Shown here: one piece after another, positions 58,778 through 64,000 of the stretch
How the letters are laid out: the number at the start of each line of letters is the position of its first letter
Position numbering within the stretch: position 1 is the first letter of the stretch
Assembly (NCBI GenBank): GCA_023389855.1
Contig: JAEWDZ010000003.1
Span: 62,001-126,000 of the forward strand
DNA length: 64,000 nucleotides
Direction: 5' to 3'
From: Bacteroidota bacterium
GTDB taxonomy: Bacteria; Bacteroidota; Bacteroidia; Bacteroidales; Porphyromonadaceae
Translations under genes and position numbers: made by a program
The notes under the pieces: model-generated
The model's database searches: none
Seen by the model: only the letters and a program-made list of their open reading frames with translations
What the model was told of the DNA's origin: nothing

Positions 58778-59569
58778 TTATAAATGCTCGCGGTCAATAT
58801 CCTTTTTCAGCTGGGCTAAGTAGTGGTAGTCGGTTAGCTCCAGTGTCAGCGGTGTGAGTACGGCATAGCCATCGTTGAGATAGTCGAAGTCATTGTCGGG
58901 CTCCTCAGCCTTGAGAGTTTTCTCTTGGTGTCCTTGCATCCAGTATACATTGTCGCCACTGGCGTTAGTAGAGACGGCATATTCGTCTACAAACTTTGTG
59001 ACTGCTTGTCTGCATATCTTTAGCCCTTTTGGCTCCCCATTGGGGATGTTCAGATTCAGCATCGTATGCTTGGGAATATCCATTGAGAGCATTTTCTCGG
59101 CTATTTTGTAGCCGTATTCCGCGGCGCAGGTCATATCGGCCAAAGGATCGTGATTGTTGAGTGAAACCGCTAGCGATGGAAGCCCCGCAATACAGCCTTC
59201 AAGAGCTGCTCCTACAGTGCCACTATAGAATACACAGATGCCGTCGTTACGCCCATGGTTGATACCTGTAATGACGAGATCTGGACTCTTCCCTTTTTCG
59301 GCAAAGATCACGTTTAAGCCGATCTTGACACAGTCGGCAGGAGTTCCTGCAACACTGTACCAAGTCTCGCTTTCGTTTTCTCGTACCTTGATAGGGCGAA
59401 GGGGAAGTGTAGAAGTGATCGCAGAAGAGGCTCCTGAGCGTGCCGTGTCTGGGGCCACTACTGTAATATGCCCCAGAGGAGCCAATTTTTTTACTAGTAC
59501 GTTTATCCCTTTAGCAAAAATACCGTCGTCGTTAGATACGAGTATATCGATCGTTTTTTTTGTCGTCAT
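58778..59569 (-). CDS. surE: 5'-nucleotidase SurE
   Basis: SurE dephosphorylates nucleoside 5'- and 3'-monophosphates and polyphosphate, metal-dependently. The 263-residue protein has the metal-site motif ILVSNDDGIFAKGI (D in NDD), VVAPDTARSGASSAIT, GTPADCVKIGLN and SGINHGRN-like ITGINHGRNDG with VFYSGTVGAALEG. Length is normal. It starts 9 bases after the FKBP gene and ends 10 bases before lpxB in the six-gene operon. Confidence 0.96.
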   Translation of the reverse strand: MTTKKTIDILVSNDDGIFAKGINVLVKKLAPLGHITVVAPDTARSGASSAITSTLPLRPIKVRENESETWYSVAGTPADCVKIGLNVIFAEKGKSPDLVITGINHGRNDGICVFYSGTVGAALEGCIAGLPSLAVSLNNHDPLADMTCAAEYGYKIAEKMLSMDIPKHTMLNLNIPNGEPKGLKICRQAVTKFVDEYAVSTNASGDNVYWMQGHQEKTLKAEEPDNDFDYLNDGYAVLTPLTLELTDYHYLAQLKKDIDREHL

Positions 59570-59578
59570 AGCCAGAAT

Positions 59579-60106
59579 TTATTTTGCTTCTTCGGGGATG
59601 ATACTATCCAAGCGTACATGAAATTTCAGGGCTGAATAGGCTGGAACATTGCCATTTTCGCTACGACCATAGGCTAGGTACCAAGGGATGATGATTTCAC
59701 TTTCTTCTCCTTGCTTCATATTTTGCAGGCCTATGGCCAAACCTGTGATGATGTTAGCACTGCTTCTACCAATGGAGAATGCGGCAGGATTCTCGCTATC
59801 GAAATTCCCTTCAATGAATTCCTTCTTTCCAGCTATAAATGAGGTCTCGTAGTGGATTAGTATCCGTGAGGTCGCGATAGGATTTCGATCGCTCGTTCCC
59901 TCCATGAGCCTCTTCATATAGACATAAGCATTGCTGCCGTCTAGTGTTGCTTTGAAAAAGTTGCTACTATCGGCATAGCTGTTGAAAGCACGTTCATTTT
60001 CCAATCTCCATTGCGTCTGACTGCTTATGCGTTTGTCGCATGAGAGGAAACAAACGAAAGAAAAAAGCAAGGAAAATGCAAGGATAGTAAGTTTATTGAA
60101 CTTCAT
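59579..60106 (-). CDS. FKBP-type peptidyl-prolyl isomerase lipoprotein
   Basis: A 175-residue protein with a lipoprotein signal (FVCFLSCDKRIS; lipidated Cys at 23). The C-terminal half has the FKBP pattern: ILIHYETSFIAGKK with EGNFDSENPAAFSIGR, MKQGEESEIIIPWYLAYG and PAYSALKFHVRLDSI. It would catalyse proline isomerisation on folding proteins in the periplasm. Key aromatic residues of the active pocket are only partly kept, so activity may be weak. Its ATG overlaps the glyS 3' end by 14 bases. Confidence 0.85.
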   Translation of the reverse strand: MKFNKLTILAFSLLFSFVCFLSCDKRISSQTQWRLENERAFNSYADSSNFFKATLDGSNAYVYMKRLMEGTSDRNPIATSRILIHYETSFIAGKKEFIEGNFDSENPAAFSIGRSSANIITGLAIGLQNMKQGEESEIIIPWYLAYGRSENGNVPAYSALKFHVRLDSIIPEEAK

Positions 60107-61646
60107 TATGGATGTTTTTTAGAAGATGGTTGATACTTATTTTCTCGGATACGAAATCCTTGAGAGCACTGATAGGAATGCGGCTTTGCTGCATAGTATC
60201 GCGTTCACGGATGGTCACAGTATCGTCTGTGAGCGTATCATGGTCTACCGTTATACAGAACGGAGTGCCTATGGCATCCTGTCTTCTGTAGCGCTTGCCT
60301 ATAGAGTCTTTTTCATCGTATTGGCACTTAAAATCGAAGCGCAGAGCATCGAAAATAGTTTGGGCTTTTTCGGCTAGACCATCTTTTTTTACCAGAGGCA
60401 AAACGGCTAATTTGATAGGAGCTAGTGGAGCCGGCAAGCGCAGTACGGTACGTATTTCTCCGTTTTCGGTAGACTCTTCGTTGTATGCTCCGAAGAGGAT
60501 GGTAAGGAACAAACGATCGACACCTATAGAGGTCTCGATAACATAGGGAATAAAACTCTCTTGAGTAGTAGGATCGAAGTAGCGGAGCTTTTTATTACTA
60601 TACTCTTCGTGGCGGGATAAGTCGTAATCCGTACGACTGTGAATACCTTCTACTTCCTTGAAGCCAAAAGACATTTTGAACTCGATATCGGTAGCGGCAT
60701 TGGCGTAGTGCGCCAATTTTTCGTGGTCGTGGAAGCGGTATTTTTCATTGCCCAGCCCCAAATTTTTATGCCAAGCCATACGTTGTTTTTTCCAGTACTC
60801 AAACCACTCGAGTTCCTCCCCGGGCTTTACAAAAAACTGCATTTCCATCTGCTCGAATTCTCGCATGCGAAATATGAACTGGCGGGCGACGATCTCATTG
60901 CGAAAAGCTTTCCCTATCTGTGCGATACCAAAGGGGATTTTCATTCGACCTGTTTTCTGTACATTTAGAAAGTTGACGAAAATACCTTGTGCCGTTTCGG
61001 GGCGTAAATAGATCTTTGTAGCGCCATCGGCTGTGGAGCCCATTTCCGTGGCAAACATGAGGTTGAATTGTCGTATCTCGGTCCAGTTGGCTGTACCACT
61101 GATAGGACAAACGATATTTTTGTCGATGATCAACTGACGCAATGTGTTGAAGTCGCTCTCTTCGAGAGCTTTAGTCATTGTTGTTTTCGTCGTATTGATC
61201 TCTGTAAGATAGCCTTGTACCCGCTCGTTGGTCTGTCTATAGAGACCTTCGTCGAAATTGTCGCCAAAGCGTTTGCGGGCTTTGGTTATTTCTTTTTCTA
61301 TCTTTTCCTCAATTTTGGCAATATACTCTTCCAGCAGGATATCTGCACGGTATCTTTTTTTGGAGTCCTTATTGTCGATCAGGGGATCGTTGAAGGCGTC
61401 CACATGACCAGAGGCTTGCCATATACGTGGGTGCATGAATATAGCAGAGTCGATGCCGACTACATTTTCATGCAAAAGCGTCATGCTTTTCCACCAGTAA
61501 TCTTTGAGATTATTTTTTAGTTCTATGCCGTTTTGACCGTAGTCGTATACAGCGGCTAGTCCGTCGTATATCTCGGACGAAGGGAATACAAAGCCGTATT
61601 CCTTACAGTGAGAAACAATCTTTTTAAAGATATCTTCTTGAGCCAT
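60093..61646 (-). CDS. glyS: Glycyl-tRNA synthetase (single-chain alpha2 type)
   Basis: It charges tRNA-Gly in the cytoplasm. The 517-residue class II enzyme is of the eukaryote/archaea-like homodimeric kind, common in Bacteroidota. Motif signs include HVDAFNDPL, GTANWTEIRQFNLMF, YLRPETAQGIFVNF, FGIAQIGKAFRNEI, REFEQMEMQFFV and the late VIETSIGVDRLFLTIL. A C-terminal anticodon-binding domain follows (PIKLAVLPLVKKD). It heads the operon glyS-FKBP-surE-lpxB-LysM-OMP; a TACCTTTG box lies 125 bases upstream. Confidence 0.96.
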   Translation of the reverse strand: MAQEDIFKKIVSHCKEYGFVFPSSEIYDGLAAVYDYGQNGIELKNNLKDYWWKSMTLLHENVVGIDSAIFMHPRIWQASGHVDAFNDPLIDNKDSKKRYRADILLEEYIAKIEEKIEKEITKARKRFGDNFDEGLYRQTNERVQGYLTEINTTKTTMTKALEESDFNTLRQLIIDKNIVCPISGTANWTEIRQFNLMFATEMGSTADGATKIYLRPETAQGIFVNFLNVQKTGRMKIPFGIAQIGKAFRNEIVARQFIFRMREFEQMEMQFFVKPGEELEWFEYWKKQRMAWHKNLGLGNEKYRFHDHEKLAHYANAATDIEFKMSFGFKEVEGIHSRTDYDLSRHEEYSNKKLRYFDPTTQESFIPYVIETSIGVDRLFLTILFGAYNEESTENGEIRTVLRLPAPLAPIKLAVLPLVKKDGLAEKAQTIFDALRFDFKCQYDEKDSIGKRYRRQDAIGTPFCITVDHDTLTDDTVTIRERDTMQQSRIPISALKDFVSEKISINHLLKNIHNEVQ

Positions 61647-61770
61647 ATGGTAGTTTATCGATTTTGCGAATTATCTGATGTTTTTTTAATAGCGCTATCC
61701 CAATCTGCTAGATTGTCTTTTGCGGTACGAAAGTGGGTTTATCTGTGATGTATACACCTACAAATCTGTA

Positions 61771-61778
61771 CAAAGGTA
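61771..61778 (-). promoter_or_regulatory. -7 box of the glyS operon
   Basis: On the minus strand this is TACCTTTG, a perfect TAnnTTTG match, 125 bases before the glyS ATG. No clear -33 element. Confidence 0.5.
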
Positions 61779-61789
61779 ATAAAAAAAAG

Positions 61790-63244
61790 CTACTTAGCCA
61801 CTTTTCTTAACGACCGATTTTTACTCGGACTATGACACGGAGCGATGGCTAGCGTTAGTAGCGTCCAAGACAGTAATAGTAGGTCTGTCTGATAAATGAA
61901 GTCTTCTACATTCATGATGGCGATATAGGCAATCATCAGTAGGAGGACCCAATGATTTTTATTGCATACTGCAATAAATAAATAAGAGAGGATCACTCCG
62001 AGTAACAAGAACACTCCGCCCAAGCCTGTTTCTACGAGTTGCTGTATGAAGCTATTGTGAAAGTGACCATAATTCTCCAATCCATTTTGCGGCAATATAA
62101 ATTCGCTACTGCCGATACCATTTCCTGTGAATAATGCGGCACCTTGGATTTGATTAGCCGCGACACGCATAAATTGAAGCCTTAGATTGTCGGAAAAAAA
62201 CTGTGTAAAGAAAGGAGCGATTAGTAGCAAGATACCAAGCACAGCACAGATAGTAAGGATGGCGTATTTTACTTTTTTGTTGCTATGTCTCAGCAGAGTG
62301 GCTAAAATGGGTAGTGGTAAAGCCAGCAGCATCCATATGCGACTTTGCATCATAAGAATCGCGATAGAAAATATGACATAATAGAAGCTTACGCGAGCTA
62401 CTTTTTTTTCGTTTGTGAGTAGATATATAAAAGGCAGACTCAAAGCAAAATATAAGAATGTATAGTGTCGTATCCCGAAAGCACCTAAAAGGTGGATAGG
62501 TCCAAGCATCCATCCTTCGCCATTGTTGAGATAACATTTGTTGAGTGATACAAATGCCAGTATGTGATTGCCAGGAGTCGTTAATATTGCTTGGATATAG
62601 ATAGCAAACAAGAGTAGTATAAACACATAGCTTACGAAGAGCGCCATCGCAGCAAATAGGTTTATCACTTTTTTCTCAGGAGGATAGGCAAGAAAAAGCA
62701 GGGGAATGATCGCTACCCAGATCGTTCGACAGTAGTACGCGAGCGAGTGCTCTACGTGAGGGCTCCATAGTATGGTAATGCCAGAAAAAATAACAAAGAA
62801 AAGTGCAGTAGCGATAAAGAGACGGGGACTAAATGAGGGTGCTTTCTTCTGAGCTATAGCAGAGGTAACGATAATGACCTCGCCCACAACAAAAAACATA
62901 AGGATCCCAATAAAAGAGGTAATAAAACCAAAAATGATATTGGCGAATCCCATAGTAAAAAGGAGTGCTACAAGGGCATTAACCTTACTCTTACGATCGA
63001 ATTTAGAAAAATCTTTGAAGGGCGAAAAAAGCCGTACACAAAAAAGCGATAGAAAGATCCCCACTGCAAAAACAGCAGGTCTTAGACATTGAGTAGTTGA
63101 TCTGCTTAGCTCATGAATAAAAGACTGCCCATAAAAAGATGGATTGCTGTAATATAATATTATAGCAATGAGACCTATGAATGCGGGAGGCAGTAGGTAT
63201 TCGGCGAAAGAACGCCAACGTCCAGTCACTATGGTGTTTTTCAA
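61790..63244 (-). CDS. O-antigen ligase/polymerase-like membrane protein (Wzy_C family)
   Basis: A 484-residue inner-membrane protein with about twelve hydrophobic segments. A long periplasmic loop before the last segments has GNGIGSSEFILPQNGLEN and YGHFHNSFIQQLVETGLGG, the Wzy_C signature whose HxHN residues are essential in WaaL-type ligases. It would join O-antigen or another glycan to a lipid or protein acceptor on the periplasmic side. In Porphyromonas, WaaL also anchors A-LPS used for T9SS cargo attachment; whether this is that enzyme is unknown. It stands alone, between the eno terminator and glyS; no promoter box was identified. Confidence 0.88.
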   Translation of the reverse strand: MKNTIVTGRWRSFAEYLLPPAFIGLIAIILYYSNPSFYGQSFIHELSRSTTQCLRPAVFAVGIFLSLFCVRLFSPFKDFSKFDRKSKVNALVALLFTMGFANIIFGFITSFIGILMFFVVGEVIIVTSAIAQKKAPSFSPRLFIATALFFVIFSGITILWSPHVEHSLAYYCRTIWVAIIPLLFLAYPPEKKVINLFAAMALFVSYVFILLLFAIYIQAILTTPGNHILAFVSLNKCYLNNGEGWMLGPIHLLGAFGIRHYTFLYFALSLPFIYLLTNEKKVARVSFYYVIFSIAILMMQSRIWMLLALPLPILATLLRHSNKKVKYAILTICAVLGILLLIAPFFTQFFSDNLRLQFMRVAANQIQGAALFTGNGIGSSEFILPQNGLENYGHFHNSFIQQLVETGLGGVFLLLGVILSYLFIAVCNKNHWVLLLMIAYIAIMNVEDFIYQTDLLLLSWTLLTLAIAPCHSPSKNRSLRKVAK

Positions 63245-63263
63245 TGTATTAAATAATAAAAAA

Positions 63264-63301
63264 GACAGAGCATAATATCGTAGAATGGATTATGCTCTGT
63301 C
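63264..63301 (-). terminator. Terminator of enolase
   Basis: GACAGAGCATAAT (63264-63276) pairs perfectly with ATTATGCTCTGTC (63289-63301) around a 12-base loop. The minus strand ends in six T residues. It lies 28 bases past the eno stop. Confidence 0.9.
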
Positions 63302-63329
63302 TCAAGTTATGCTATGAGAAAAAATGAAA

Positions 63330-64000
<671 letters not shown>

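Overview
The window looks like a chromosomal segment from a Bacteroidota bacterium, most likely Porphyromonas or a close relative. The evidence is: type IX secretion C-terminal domains (type A on 6619-9243 and probably 9393-11039, type B on 3774-5159); BspA-type leucine-rich repeats; many lipoproteins; PPi-dependent phosphofructokinase; a clustered acyl-CoA dehydrogenase with EtfA and EtfB; long-form transketolase; and repeated use of the Bacteroidota promoter box TAnnTTTG. The species cannot be named from this sequence. Most of the window is housekeeping. There is no rRNA operon, insertion sequence, prophage or CRISPR array.

Layout. 0-6 kb: the start of a YbhN-like membrane protein, divergent rsmA, a metal P-type ATPase plus Fur operon, a type-B T9SS cargo protein and ispE. 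6.4-12.6 kb: tRNA-Lys followed by large surface proteins (a BspA/choice-of-anchor protein, then an Ig-like lipoprotein translationally coupled to a secreted LRR protein). 12.7-17.9 kb: operon pdxH-tsaB-etfB-etfA-acyl-CoA dehydrogenase. 18-22 kb: sdaA, plsC and an MsbA-like exporter on the plus strand. 22.2-28.9 kb: operon fur-purA-folC-MFS-tkt. 29-30.4 kb: an orphan lipoprotein and tRNA-Gln. 30.7-35.6 kb: operon queA-panC-GHL10 lipoprotein-hemW. 36-39.3 kb: a TlpA-like thioredoxin, a DUF6029-type barrel and an Omp28 lipoprotein with CxxC. 39.4-44.9 kb: tyrS-GT2, carboxynorspermidine synthase, PPi-PFK. 45.3-49 kb: a decaying patch with two aldo/keto reductase genes and an AraC regulator, all broken, around an intact flavin reductase. 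49.1-54.6 kb: a YigZ-family gene, tRNA-Pro and aguA-aguB-zupT-ruvC-tgt. 54.6-55.4 kb: a gene-free gap. 55.4-61.8 kb: envelope/translation operon glyS-FKBP-surE-lpxB-LysM protein-OMP, bounded by a promoter box and a strong terminator. 61.8-64 kb: an O-antigen-ligase-like protein and enolase, which is cut by the window edge.

How the genes fit together. Amino-acid-fermenting central metabolism is suggested by serine deaminase, the acyl-CoA dehydrogenase/ETF electron-transfer set, PPi-PFK, transketolase and enolase. Polyamine metabolism is represented by agmatine deiminase, N-carbamoylputrescine amidase and, separately, carboxynorspermidine synthase. Queuosine tRNA modification is represented by queA and a Tgt that lacks the usual zinc cysteines. 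Envelope work is covered by LpxB, the O-antigen ligase, MsbA-like exporter, PlsC, T9SS cargo, LysM protein and barrels.

No clear-cut new defence or mobile system was found. The most interesting accessory parts are the Omp28/DUF6029/TlpA redox-like cluster, the coupled Ig-lipoprotein/LRR pair, the LysM plus periplasmic-binding-like fusion, the zinc-site-less Tgt, and the pseudogene patch.
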